From positions 79,083-143,082 of the forward strand of contig CAZLQD010000051.1 of the NCBI GenBank assembly GCA_964561605.1: a DNA stretch of 64,000 nt. Reading direction: 5' to 3'. Position 1 is the stretch's first letter. Every line of letters starts with the position of its first letter. This stretch comes from JALUZX01 sp964561605. Lineage in GTDB: Bacteria; Planctomycetota; UBA1135; JALUZX01. Position numbers and translations under genes: made by a program. This document shows, piece by piece, positions 56,274 to 64,000 of the stretch. Below the pieces are notes generated by a model. That model saw nothing but the letters and a program-made list of their open reading frames with translations, ran no database searches and was not told where the DNA came from.

Positions 56274-56298
56274 CGGTCTTGTCGCGGCCCGGGGGAGA

Positions 56299-57933
56299 TC
56301 AGAAGTCCATTCCCCCCATGCCGCCCATGCCGGCGGCGGGGTTCTTGGGCTTCTTCTCGGGCACTTCCGTCACCAAGGCGTCGGTGGTGAGCAGAAGGCT
56401 CGAGACGGAAGCGGCGTTCTGGAGGGCCGTCCGGACCACCTTGGTGGGATCGATGATCCCCTTCTTCAGCATGTCGCCGTAGGTGGCGCCGGCGGCGTCG
56501 TACCCGAAGTTGAAGTCCTCGTTCTCCAGGACCTTCTGGGCCACGACGGCGCCGTCCAGGCCGGCGTTCTGGGCGATCTGGCGCACCGGGGCGGAAAGGG
56601 CGCGCTTCACGATGTCCCTTCCCACGTGCTCCTCGCCCTGGACCTTGAGCTTCTCCAGGACCTTGGTGGCCCGAAGGAGGGCCGTCCCGCCGCCGGGGAG
56701 GATGCCCTCTTCCACGGCGGCCCTGGTGGCGTGGAGGGCGTCCTCCACCCGGGCCTTCTTCTCCTTCATCTCCGCTTCGGTGGCGGCGCCCACATGAATC
56801 TGGGCAACCCCTCCGGCGAGCCGGGCGAGGCGCTCCTGGAGTTTCTCCCTGTCGTAATCGGAGGTGGTCTTCTCGATCTCGGCCTTGATCTGCTCGATCC
56901 TGCCTTCGATCTTCTCCTTGCTTCCGCCGCCTTCGATGATGGTGGTGGCCTCCTTGGTGACCACGACCTTCTTGGCCGTGCCCAGGTTCTCCAGCTCGAT
57001 GGACTCGAGCTTGATCCCCAGGTCCTCGAAGATGGCCGTGCCGCCCGTCATGATGGCGATGTCCTCCATCATGGCCTTCCTGCGGTCCCCGAAGCCCGGG
57101 GCCTTCACGGCGCAACACTTGAAGGTGCCCCTGAGCTGGTTGACCACGAGAGTGGCCAGGGCCTCACCTTCCACCTCTTCCGCGATGATCAGGATGGGGC
57201 GGCCCACCTTGGCGACCTTCTCCAGGATGGGGATCAGGTCCTTCACCGAAGAGATCTTCTTCTCGTGGACCAGGATGAAGGGCTTCTCCAGGACGCACTC
57301 CATGCGGTCGGGATGGGTGACGAAGTGGGGGGAGATGTATCCCTTGTCGAACTCCATGCCCTCCACGACCTCGACGTAGGTGTCCAGGCCCTTGCCCTCT
57401 TCCACGGTGATGACGCCGTCCCGGCCGACCTTGTCCATGGCATTGGCGATCTGCTTGCCGATCTCGGCGTCGTTGTTGGCGGCGATGGAGGCCACCTGGG
57501 CGATCTCCTTCTGGGTCTCGATGGGCCGGCTCTTCTCGGCCAGGAAGTCCACGACGGCCTGGACGGCCTTCTCGATCCCCCTCTTGATGGCCATGGGGCT
57601 CGCGCCGGCGGTGACGTTCTTGAGACCTTCTTCGAAGATGGCCTCCGAGAGGAGCGTGGCCGTGGTGGTGCCGTCACCGGCGACGTCGGAGGTCTTGGAT
57701 GCCACGTCCTTCACCATCTGGGCGCCGATGTTTTCCCAGGCGTCTTCCAGCTCGATCTCCTTGGCAACGGTCACACCGTCCTTGGTGACCGTGGGGGTCC
57801 CCCAGGACTTCTCGATGATCACGTTCCTGCCGCGGGGGCCCAAGGTCACCTTGACCGCCTTGGCGAGCTTCTTGACGCCGGAGCGGATCAGCTCCCGCGC
57901 TTCCTGGTCGTATGCGATTTTCTTGACAGCCAT
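56299..57933 (-). CDS. groL: 60 kDa chaperonin GroEL
   Basis: A 544-residue group I chaperonin: KKIAYDQEARELIRSGVKKLAKAV at the N-terminus, TLGPRGRNVIIEKSWGTPTVTKDGVTVAKEI, DVAGDGTTTATLL (ATP site), AAVEEGILPGGGTALLRA, and a GGMGGM tail ending in DF. It folds proteins in the cytoplasm with GroES. AGGAGG lies before the ATG. It follows groES on the same strand with an 86-nt gap. The flexible GGM tail is short (GMGGMGGMDF). Confidence 0.97.
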   Translation of the reverse strand: MAVKKIAYDQEARELIRSGVKKLAKAVKVTLGPRGRNVIIEKSWGTPTVTKDGVTVAKEIELEDAWENIGAQMVKDVASKTSDVAGDGTTTATLLSEAIFEEGLKNVTAGASPMAIKRGIEKAVQAVVDFLAEKSRPIETQKEIAQVASIAANNDAEIGKQIANAMDKVGRDGVITVEEGKGLDTYVEVVEGMEFDKGYISPHFVTHPDRMECVLEKPFILVHEKKISSVKDLIPILEKVAKVGRPILIIAEEVEGEALATLVVNQLRGTFKCCAVKAPGFGDRRKAMMEDIAIMTGGTAIFEDLGIKLESIELENLGTAKKVVVTKEATTIIEGGGSKEKIEGRIEQIKAEIEKTTSDYDREKLQERLARLAGGVAQIHVGAATEAEMKEKKARVEDALHATRAAVEEGILPGGGTALLRATKVLEKLKVQGEEHVGRDIVKRALSAPVRQIAQNAGLDGAVVAQKVLENEDFNFGYDAAGATYGDMLKKGIIDPTKVVRTALQNAASVSSLLLTTDALVTEVPEKKPKNPAAGMGGMGGMDF

Positions 57934-58019
57934 GTCTTTTCAACCTCCTGGATCGCGAATCCAGCGGATTCTCTCTTGTCAGGGAAACGAAAAGGGGAAA
58001 GGGATGGAACCGCCGGGCC

Positions 58020-58325
58020 TTACTCGATCACGGCGAGGATGTCCTCCTCGTTCATGACGAGGTACTCTTCACCGCCGATCTTCACCTCCGTCCCGGCGTA
58101 GGAGGAGAAGAGGACCCGATCGCCTTCCTTGACCTGGAGGGGAACCCGCTCCCCGTTGTCCAGGAGACGCCCGTCGCCGACGGCCTTCACGATCCCCTCC
58201 CGGGGTTTCTCCTTGGCCGTGTCGGGAAGGACGATGCCTCCCTTGGTCGTTTCCTGGGCTTCCACTCTCTTGACGAGCACATGATCCCCGAGGGGCTTGA
58301 TCACAGGGGCCTTCGTCTTCGCCAT
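58020..58325 (-). CDS. groS: 10 kDa chaperonin GroES
   Basis: A 101-residue co-chaperonin: IKPLGDHVLVKRVEAQETTKGGIVLPDTAKEKPREGIVKAVG with the mobile loop, VKEGDRVLFSSYAGTEVKIGGEEYLVMNEEDILAVIE. It caps GroEL. The ATG at 58325 is set by homology; AAAGGAG is about 12 nt upstream, a little far. I see no CIRCE inverted repeat in the 88 nt upstream, so control by HrcA at this spot is not supported. A response regulator gene lies directly upstream on the same strand. Confidence 0.96.
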   Translation of the reverse strand: MAKTKAPVIKPLGDHVLVKRVEAQETTKGGIVLPDTAKEKPREGIVKAVGDGRLLDNGERVPLQVKEGDRVLFSSYAGTEVKIGGEEYLVMNEEDILAVIE

Positions 58326-58413
58326 GGCTTGCAGGCTCCTTTCCTTTGAAAACGTTCCGTCTATGGGTCCAAGAAAGAGTTCCGTCCCGCCCCTTCCGAA
58401 GGGCACGGGCCGG

Positions 58414-58800
58414 TCAACCGCCCTCGCGGAAGAAGGTCCTGAGGGCGCGTTCCACGGTGAACTTGAGAAGCTCCGAGGGGACGGGCTTCTGGAGGAAGGA
58501 GAAGACCCCTTCTTCCAGGGCCTTGAGGCGGATCTCCTGGTCCGCCTCGCCGGACATGAGGATGCAGGGAGCCTGGATCCCTTCGCTCTTCCAGACCCGG
58601 ACGATGTCCAGGCCCGTCATGTCGGGCATGTACATGTCCAGGACGGAGACGTCCGGCGGGTGGGCCAGGGCTTTTTCCACGGCCTCTCTGCCCGTTTCGG
58701 CGTCCACCACGATGTACCCCGATTCCTCGAGCCACCGGGCGGCGTCGAGCCGCCAGGCCCGGTTGTCGTCGGCCAGAAGAATGGAGAACAAGCGGTGCAT
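58414..58800 (-). CDS. Single-domain response regulator (CheY-like receiver)
   Basis: A 128-residue receiver domain: acidic Asp11/Asp12, phosphoacceptor Asp55 in VLDMYMP, Thr/Ser switch in CILMSG and Lys105 in FLQKPVP. There is no output domain, so it must act through protein contacts like CheY or Spo0F. It is 88 nt upstream of groES on the same strand with no terminator visible between, so cotranscription with groESL is possible. No histidine kinase is in the window. Confidence 0.88.
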   Translation of the reverse strand: MHRLFSILLADDNRAWRLDAARWLEESGYIVVDAETGREAVEKALAHPPDVSVLDMYMPDMTGLDIVRVWKSEGIQAPCILMSGEADQEIRLKALEEGVFSFLQKPVPSELLKFTVERALRTFFREGG

Positions 58801-58893
58801 ACCAACCACCTCGAACCTATGGGCCTTCGTGGTTGGCAAAGGGTGTGCCACGGCTGGGGCCGGTCCGTTCCGGGGGGCGTAACCCCTTGGAAC

Positions 58894-58905
58894 TCAAGAT
58901 CTTGA
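58894..58905. promoter_or_regulatory. Perfect 12-bp palindrome upstream of the response regulator-groESL genes
   Basis: TCAAGATCTTGA is fully self-complementary and lies about 95 nt upstream of the response-regulator start, just beyond the terminator of the zinc-ribbon gene. It could be a dimeric regulator's binding site; no factor is known. Confidence 0.35.
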
Positions 58906-58906
58906 A

Positions 58907-58945
58907 TAAAAGAAAGAGGGCCGCTCCCTCTCGGGCGGCCCTTCT
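58907..58945 (-). terminator. Terminator of the zinc-ribbon protein gene
   Basis: On the minus strand GGGCCGC and GCGGCCC pair, followed by TCTTTCTTTTATTC. It lies 73 nt after the stop of the gene at 59018-59365. Confidence 0.75.
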
Positions 58946-59017
58946 TCCTGCCAATCCGGCAGACCCCCGGCCGGGGCAAAGTGGAGGATCCTGCCATTCC
59001 GGCAGCCGGGGCTTCCT

Positions 59018-59365
59018 TCAGCGGTCGTCCTCTTCGTCGTCCAGGTCGTCCTCTCCGTCCAGGTCCACGTCGTCCAGGCTTTCGATGTCCCCCAGGAGAG
59101 GGTCCTCGTCGTCCAGGCCGAGAGGGTCTTCTTCCTCTTCCTCGTCCACGTCCTGGTCGACCTCGATCTCCATCTCCATGTCGTCGAAGTCCTCGTCTTC
59201 GTCGTCGTCCGGGTCCTCCCAGTTGAGGAGGAGATCGTCCCAGTCCTCGATCTCGATCAAGGCCCGGCAACGGAGGCAAATGGACTCGTTCTCCCGGAGT
59301 TCTTCCAGTTGCTCCAGGGTCCGGTAGGCTTTTCCGCATTCGCTACAACGTATGACCCGCGCCAT
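59018..59365 (-). CDS. Zinc-ribbon protein with polyacidic C-terminal tail
   Basis: A 115-residue protein. Residues 1-35 hold two CxxC pairs (Cys7, Cys10, Cys30, Cys33) typical of a zinc ribbon. From residue 40 to the end almost every second residue is Asp or Glu (for instance DPDDDEDEDFDDMEMEIEVD). Similar small Zn-ribbon/acidic proteins are known in other bacteria without defined function; a nucleic-acid mimic or a transcription-linked role is possible. GAGGAGG precedes the ATG. It is a single-gene unit with its own terminator. Confidence 0.72.
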   Translation of the reverse strand: MARVIRCSECGKAYRTLEQLEELRENESICLRCRALIEIEDWDDLLLNWEDPDDDEDEDFDDMEMEIEVDQDVDEEEEEDPLGLDDEDPLLGDIESLDDVDLDGEDDLDDEEDDR

Positions 59366-59654
59366 GACCCCTCCTCGCTTGTTTCGTTCACGACCGCGGC
59401 CTTCCCGCCGGGAGGCCTCCCCCGGGAAGCCCTTCGGCGGCGACGGGGCGCCGCCCGGCGGCACCCGGTCTTTCATCGGGGCAGCAAAGAATGAACGCAA
59501 AACCTTTTTTCCTGCAAGCCCCCTTTTCCCGGGAACCCCATCTTTTCCCTGCCCCCCCCTGAAACGCCCTTTCCCCGGGTCCTCTGCGGATCGCCCGCCC
59601 CAAGGTGAGGGATGGGTCAGAATTCTCCTGGACCTTCCTCCCAGGAGTCTGCGG

Positions 59655-61322
59655 ATGATCCGGATCCTCTTCCTTCCCTTCGCCACTGCCAAGACGGGCA
59701 GGACGGGAGACTTCTCCCTCCTCCTGGCCCGCCAGGTGCCCCGTTACGGGGCGGTCCTCCTGGGAAGGGCGCCCCGCCTGGAGGCGCGTTTCGCCGTCCT
59801 GGGGGGCGCCAAGGGAGCTGCGCCGGGGGTTCCGGCCAGGCTGGGCCCTCCTTCCAGAGTGGCCTCGGTGATCCACGGGAGCGTCCGGGGGGACCTGGCC
59901 GTGGACGGATACATCCAGGCGGGAAGCTTCAGGGTCCGCCTCTTCCAGGTCCCGGGAGGGGAGATTCTCTGGCAGAGGCGGATTCCCTGGTCCCTTCCCT
60001 CCCTCCAGCGGTCCATCCGGGCCATGGCAGGGGGCGTCCTGGAAGTCCTGGGGCGTTCCAGGGGAGACCTCTCTCCCTGGGTGTGCCACTCACCCTATGG
60101 GTTCTTCTCCTTCCTCAGGGCCGAGGACCTGGCTCTCAAGGCCCGGTACGAGAAGGGAAAGGGCACGCCGATCCGTTCTCTCCGGGCCTACCTCTCTTCC
60201 GCCCGGAAGGATCCGGCCTTCCTCCCTCCCATCGAGGGAATGGTCCGCCTCCTCCCCTACTTGCCAAAAGGGGAGGCCCGTTCCGCCTTGCGGGAGGTCT
60301 CCCGCCTGGCCTTGGGCCCCGAGGGGGCGGCCTGGGCCGCCAAGGGTCTGGACCTGGTTGGGGCCCATTCGGAGGCCCAGCTCCTCTGGGAGACCTCTTT
60401 CCGCCAGGACCCGGAGCATCCCTGGGCCGCCCGGGCCGTGGGGGACAGGCTCCTCTCCCAGGGGAGGGAGGAGGAGGCCCTTCGGGTCTGGCTCCGGGCC
60501 GGAAGGTCCTCCAGGGCCGACGCTTCCCTCCTGGGCAGGCTGGGAACCCTCCTCTGGCGGATGGGAAGACTTGAGGAGGCGGAGGAGGCCTTCCGGAGAC
60601 TGGCGGGCATGCCCGGGGTGAGTCCCGACCTCTGGCACTCTTTCGGCTCCTTCCTGGAGGAGCGGTACGGGCCGGGGCGGGCGGCGGACGAGCTGGCCCG
60701 GGCCCTGGGACCGGGTGGGGCGCCCGAGTCCTGGCTCCAGGTGGGCCTCAAGCTGGTCCGGGCGGGCAGGAGGGAGGAGGCCTCCCTCGTGGGGCGGCGC
60801 CTGGCTTCCAGGAAGGACAAGGATGCCCGCCGGATGGGGGCCTTCCTGCTTGCCGCCGTCCGGAATCCCAAGGTCTGGGAGCTTCTCCAGGAGGGGGCGG
60901 ACAAGCTCGAGGAAGGGGAGACTTCCCAGGCCCTGAAGCCTCTCAGGGTCGCCGCCCGGGAGTGGCCCCACCTGGCGGAGGTCCAGTTCCTGCTGGGCCT
61001 CTGCTTCCTGAGGCTCGAGCGCTATCGCAGGGCCGTGCGCACCTTGAGGAGATGCCTGGCCCTCGATCCGAACTATCCGGATGCCCGCAACAAGCTGGGA
61101 ATCGCCCTGGTGGCGGAAGGGGAGTTCCAGGAGGCCTACGAACAACTCTCGATGGCTTTGAAGGAGTCTCCCAGGAGCGTGGGGGTCCTGACCCACCTGG
61201 CCCAGGCCTGCTACTACCTGGGGAGGGAGGAGGAAGGACGCTATTACCTCCAGAAGGCCCGGACCCTGGCTCCCGATTCGGAGGCGGTGAAACGGGCCGT
61301 CGAGGAGTTCTTCCCTCTGTAG
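59655..61322 (+). CDS. TPR-repeat protein with N-terminal GNA1162/TolB-like domain
   Basis: A 555-residue protein. Residues about 1-145 look like a TolB-N/FlgT-like alpha-beta domain (IRILFLPFATAKTGRTGDFSLLLARQVP, VIHGSVRGDLAVDGYIQAGSFRVRLFQVPGGEILWQ), often found before TPRs. From about 225 onward there are many TPR units (FRQDPEHPWAARAVGDRLLSQGREEEALRVWLRAG, and LAEVQFLLGLCFLRLERYRRAVRTLRRCLALDPNYPDARNKLG). There is no signal peptide, so it is probably cytoplasmic. AGGAG is 7 nt before the ATG; the frame is open much further upstream but codon use there is not convincing. It converges on the YihY-family gene with 12 nt between. Confidence 0.7.
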   Translation: MIRILFLPFATAKTGRTGDFSLLLARQVPRYGAVLLGRAPRLEARFAVLGGAKGAAPGVPARLGPPSRVASVIHGSVRGDLAVDGYIQAGSFRVRLFQVPGGEILWQRRIPWSLPSLQRSIRAMAGGVLEVLGRSRGDLSPWVCHSPYGFFSFLRAEDLALKARYEKGKGTPIRSLRAYLSSARKDPAFLPPIEGMVRLLPYLPKGEARSALREVSRLALGPEGAAWAAKGLDLVGAHSEAQLLWETSFRQDPEHPWAARAVGDRLLSQGREEEALRVWLRAGRSSRADASLLGRLGTLLWRMGRLEEAEEAFRRLAGMPGVSPDLWHSFGSFLEERYGPGRAADELARALGPGGAPESWLQVGLKLVRAGRREEASLVGRRLASRKDKDARRMGAFLLAAVRNPKVWELLQEGADKLEEGETSQALKPLRVAAREWPHLAEVQFLLGLCFLRLERYRRAVRTLRRCLALDPNYPDARNKLGIALVAEGEFQEAYEQLSMALKESPRSVGVLTHLAQACYYLGREEEGRYYLQKARTLAPDSEAVKRAVEEFFPL

Positions 61323-61334
61323 GCGATCCCTGGT

Positions 61335-62921
61335 TCAGGCGGCGGGGTCGTCCCGTCCCTCTTCCGTGCCGGGGGGTTCCTTCAGGGAGGGGGCGGGTTC
61401 CTCTTCTCCCGGGGCCTCTTCCCGGGGACTTTCCTCTTCCGGAGATCGACCTTCCTCCCGGGGATCTTCCTTTGCGGGAGGGTCTTCTCCTTCGACCCCT
61501 TCCCCGTGGGGCCCGGCCCCGGAGACCAGAACTTCCTCCTGCTTCGCCTCCCCCTCTTCCGGCGGGGTCCCTTCCGGCCGGTCCTCTCCTCGGTCTGCGG
61601 CCCTGCGGATCTCCTCCAGGGCGTCCTCCAGGGTCTTCTTGTCCAAGGCCTTCGATGCGCCCTTTACGGTGCTCGCGATGAGTGAGAGGCAGAACCTGCC
61701 GTGGGGAGTCTCGTCCTTGACGAGCTTCAATTGCTCCAGGGCGTTCTTTCCCAGGTGGAGGAGGGGCTGGATCTCGATGGAGCCGGGCGGCCTGGCCAGG
61801 ACGAATCCCTTGAAGACCCTCTTGGCCACCAGGCCGGCCCTGCGGAGATTCAGGATGCCCATCTTGATCTCCGACTCCGGAAGGGGAATCTCCTTTCGAA
61901 GCTGGCGGAACTTGACGGGTCTCCCCTCCTTGTCGGCCAGGCACACCAGGATGCGGAGGGTGAGATACTCGGGGAAGAACCGGGATCCGATGGCGATCCT
62001 GAACCTCCGGTCCACCACGGCCAGGTAGTGTTGGACCACGTAGGTCACCTCGGCTCCGAAGATCAGGACCACCCCTGTCAGGTAGATCCAGAGGAGGGTG
62101 ACGGGGATCAATCCCAGGGGCCCGAAGATCTTGTCGTACGTGAGGAAGTGGGCCAGGTAGAAGTCGAAGCCTTCCTTCACGCCGAACCAGACGGCCGTGG
62201 AGAGGACCGCCGTGGAGAGGGCGGGGAAGAAGGCCACTCTGGTATTGGGCACCAGGTAGAAGAGGAGGAAGAAGATGGTGGCCACGATCATCCAGGGAAG
62301 GAGGAAGGCCAGGGCCCGGGAAAGGAAGGGGGGAAGGGGAACCATCTGGGTGAGTCCGATGGCGGCCGTGCCCAGGCAGAGAATGAGGAGGAAGGCCGGG
62401 AGGCGCCCGAAACGAAGGGGCGGGGACTTCACCTTCCACACGGCGTTCATCACGCCCTCCAGCATGTTGAGCATGGAGAAGGCGATGATCACCAAGAAGC
62501 CAAGGCCCACCAGGCCGAGGGGATCCCTGGCCTGGGCCAGTTTCTCCTGGAGCTGGTCCAGGTAGTCCACCACGACCTTGGCCTTGGAGGGGACCAGGAT
62601 GTCCTGGATGTATTTCGTGGCGGTCTGGGCGTAGTCGTGGAGGTGCCAGGGGAGCTTGTCGTTCAAGAGGGCGTAGATGAGGAGGACCGCCAGGGGGACC
62701 ATGGAGCAGAGGAGCGAGTAGGAGAGGGCGGCGGCCCGGCTGAACCCGTCGTCGAACCAGAACCCCTTGCCGGCGTAGTAGAGGACCCGGACTACGTAGA
62801 GGATCCCCCGGGTGGGGAGGGAGAGCTTCCTCTCCCCCGTGTCCACCTCGAGCAGGAACTCATGGAAGCGCTTCTGTTCCTCTTTGAAACGCTCGACGGA
62901 CTTCTGGATCCAGGCGATCAT
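61335..62921 (-). CDS. YihY/BrkB-family membrane protein with acidic C-terminal tail
   Basis: A 528-residue protein. Residues about 45-290 hold six membrane segments with the family pattern: DDGFSRAAALSYSLLCSMVPLAVLL, FSMLNMLEGVMNAVWKVK, YLVPNTRVAFFPAL, and LIPVTLLWIYLTGVVLIFGAEVTYV. A winged-helix-like soluble region follows at about 310-385 (LRILVCLADKEGRPVKFRQLRKEI), common in longer members. The last 100 residues are Glu/Pro/Gly-rich and disordered. The family was once called ribonuclease BN but is now regarded as membrane proteins of unclear role. Confidence 0.85.
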   Translation of the reverse strand: MIAWIQKSVERFKEEQKRFHEFLLEVDTGERKLSLPTRGILYVVRVLYYAGKGFWFDDGFSRAAALSYSLLCSMVPLAVLLIYALLNDKLPWHLHDYAQTATKYIQDILVPSKAKVVVDYLDQLQEKLAQARDPLGLVGLGFLVIIAFSMLNMLEGVMNAVWKVKSPPLRFGRLPAFLLILCLGTAAIGLTQMVPLPPFLSRALAFLLPWMIVATIFFLLFYLVPNTRVAFFPALSTAVLSTAVWFGVKEGFDFYLAHFLTYDKIFGPLGLIPVTLLWIYLTGVVLIFGAEVTYVVQHYLAVVDRRFRIAIGSRFFPEYLTLRILVCLADKEGRPVKFRQLRKEIPLPESEIKMGILNLRRAGLVAKRVFKGFVLARPPGSIEIQPLLHLGKNALEQLKLVKDETPHGRFCLSLIASTVKGASKALDKKTLEDALEEIRRAADRGEDRPEGTPPEEGEAKQEEVLVSGAGPHGEGVEGEDPPAKEDPREEGRSPEEESPREEAPGEEEPAPSLKEPPGTEEGRDDPAA

Positions 62922-63431
62922 CGGGCAGATTCAACGCTTTCCCGGCCCTCCTGGCAACGGCCATCCTTCCCCGGTTCCTTACATCGGCCGAAACAGGAAT
63001 CCAATCCAGCCCCCTTGTCCCTTTCCGGATGGGGAAGCATCATGGGGTTTCACGCGTTTTCGATGAGCCTTCCACCAGCCCTTGTTCCTTGTGTTTCCCC
63101 CTCTTCGGACCCGGTTCGGAGGGGGAAGGTACGGCCCTCCCGGCGGTGCCGAAGGAAAGGGTGAAACCATGAGGCATCGATGGCTCCAAGGAGCGATTTT
63201 CCTTTGTCCCCTCTCCTCTTCCTGTTCGAGTCCGCCCCTGGAAGCTTTCCGAAAGACCAGCTTCCGTCGGAGGGCGGGGAATGGCGGCCTTCCTTGGGGC
63301 CGCCCCCGAGGTCTCCCGGACCCCCGCGATGGGCCCATCGCCGGGGTCCTCGAAGGTGGAACCCGGAATCGAGTGACCTCCCCTTACCGACCGTTTCCCG
63401 CGCCGATGGATCCCGGAGAAAGGATGGACCG
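62922..63431. other. Divergent intergenic region
   Basis: About 510 nt before the M1 peptidase gene. TCCCCCTC and GAGGGGGA form an inverted repeat near 63096-63127. A small plus-strand frame (63169-63435) with a start context and a 4-nt overlap with the peptidase gene is present, but its codon use is unlike the neighbouring genes, so it is not called. The promoters of the YihY-family and peptidase genes should lie here; none is clear. Confidence 0.4.
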
Positions 63432-64000
63432 ATGAGATTCGCAAGAACGATCCTGGCCGGCCTCGTCCTGGCCCTTTCCGCCGCCGCCCAGACTTCCAAC
63501 TTCGACGTCCAGCACTACAAGCTGGACATCAAGGTGGATCCCTCCGCCCGGACCTTGTCGGGCACCAACACCATGACCGCCAAGAGCCTGGTCCGGGGGC
63601 TCAGGACGGTGGAACTGGACCTCCTTTCCAACATGCGTGTCTCCTCGGTGAAGGCCGGCTCCAGGAACCTCGCCTTCTCCAGGCCCGGGGACAAGATCCG
63701 CATCACCCTGGACAAGGCCTACGACAAGGGGCGGACCTTCACCTTCACCGTGGCGTACTCGGGAACGCCGAGAAACAGCGGATGGGGGTGCTTCGGCTTC
63801 AATACTCACTACGGAAAACCCATCGTCTGGAGCCTGAGCGAGCCCTGGTTCGCAAAGAACTGGTGGCCCTGCAAGGACCAGCTGGGCGACAAGTCCACCG
63901 CCGAGATCTGGCTCACCGTCCCCTCCTCCCTCTACGCCGTCTCCAACGGGAAGCTCATGGGAATCGACAGCGTCGGATCCTCCTGGAAGCGTTTCCGCTG
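63432..64000 (+). CDS. M1-family aminopeptidase, N-terminal part (3' end outside window)
   Basis: The first 189 residues of a longer protein. A signal peptide (MRFARTILAGLVLALSAAAQ) is followed by the N-terminal beta domain of M1 metallopeptidases: FDVQHYKLDIKVDPSARTLSGTNTM, VELDLLSNMRVSSV, GRTFTFTVAYSGTP, then WSLSEPWFAKNWWPCKDQLGDKSTAEIWLTVP and SNGKL, which match the M1 pattern before the active site. The zinc motif HExxH lies beyond the window. A secreted aminopeptidase of the bacterial M1 type is expected. AAGGA is 7 nt before the ATG. Confidence 0.88.
   Translation, partial: MRFARTILAGLVLALSAAAQTSNFDVQHYKLDIKVDPSARTLSGTNTMTAKSLVRGLRTVELDLLSNMRVSSVKAGSRNLAFSRPGDKIRITLDKAYDKGRTFTFTVAYSGTPRNSGWGCFGFNTHYGKPIVWSLSEPWFAKNWWPCKDQLGDKSTAEIWLTVPSSLYAVSNGKLMGIDSVGSSWKRFR

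Noticed and set aside
58326..58413. CIRCE element (HrcA operator) upstream of groES
   Set aside because: No TTAGCACTC-N9-GAGTGCTAA-like repeat is present.
63169..63435. An 88-codon frame with a signal-like start that overlaps the M1 peptidase ATG by 4 nt
   Set aside because: The overlap and ribosome site are suggestive, but third codon positions are far less G/C-rich than in the real genes, and the protein is Arg/Pro/Gly-rich without pattern. Conservation in relatives would revive it.

Overview
The window is G+C-rich throughout, with strongly G/C-ending codons in its genes. It encodes a Gram-negative-type envelope: apolipoprotein N-acyltransferase, a lipid-A-type aminoarabinose pathway, an O-antigen-ligase-like protein and a complete rod-shape/peptidoglycan elongation operon. 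Several secreted families seen here (DUF1573, a metallopeptidase-like TPR protein, an inner-membrane coiled-coil protein, an ECF sigma/anti-sigma cluster) would suit Planctomycetota or a neighbouring deep-branching phylum. That placement is an inference from gene families, not shown by the sequence. I see no phage, insertion sequence or CRISPR array, so this is ordinary chromosome with an envelope-biosynthesis bias.

Layout. Positions 1-1230 hold the end of an unknown gene and an ArsA-like ATPase. Positions 1659-12575 form a surface-polysaccharide/lipid-A block: a specialised NusG paralogue, a Wzx-type flippase, a GT2 glycosyltransferase, UDP-glucuronate 4-epimerase, then arnT, arnA decarboxylase half, arnB, arnC, arnA formyltransferase half and arnD. 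From arnB to arnD the genes overlap by 4 nt each. Positions 12557-18200 hold a GH20 hexosaminidase, an isocitrate-dehydrogenase-family enzyme and a YfhO-type membrane protein. A minus-strand operon ribH-nusB-ftsY-(O-antigen ligase/TPR) occupies 22764-18483. Next come a secreted HEAT-like protein, a reduced MoeA-like protein translationally coupled to lnt, and a coiled-coil/small membrane protein pair ending at a clear terminator (27994-28029).

Positions 28239-35012 are mreB-mreC-mreD-mrdA-rodA, followed by tRNA-Arg(CCG) on the minus strand with its own promoter and terminator. Positions 35411-38919 hold a calcium-loop protein, an ECF sigma factor, its zinc-finger anti-sigma factor and an RseB-like protein: an apparent envelope-stress module. 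Positions 39318-50254 mix secreted or TPR hypothetical proteins with a MoxR ATPase, a family-5 uracil-DNA glycosylase, glutamine-dependent NAD synthetase and a DUF1573 protein.

Positions 50344-53990 hold a CAU tRNA and then the most striking unit: a sigma70-like promoter, a cobalamin riboswitch and the anaerobic (class III) ribonucleotide reductase nrdD with its activase nrdG. This predicts that B12 shuts off a B12-independent reductase. Positions 54103-58800 hold trxA, an Mrp Fe-S carrier ATPase fused to DUF971, groEL, groES and a lone response regulator just upstream of groES. The window closes with a zinc-ribbon/polyacidic protein, a TPR protein, a YihY-family membrane protein and the start of an M1-family aminopeptidase.

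Start codons were chosen by Shine-Dalgarno position, overlap with the upstream stop, and alignment of conserved motifs from memory of the families. No database search was possible.
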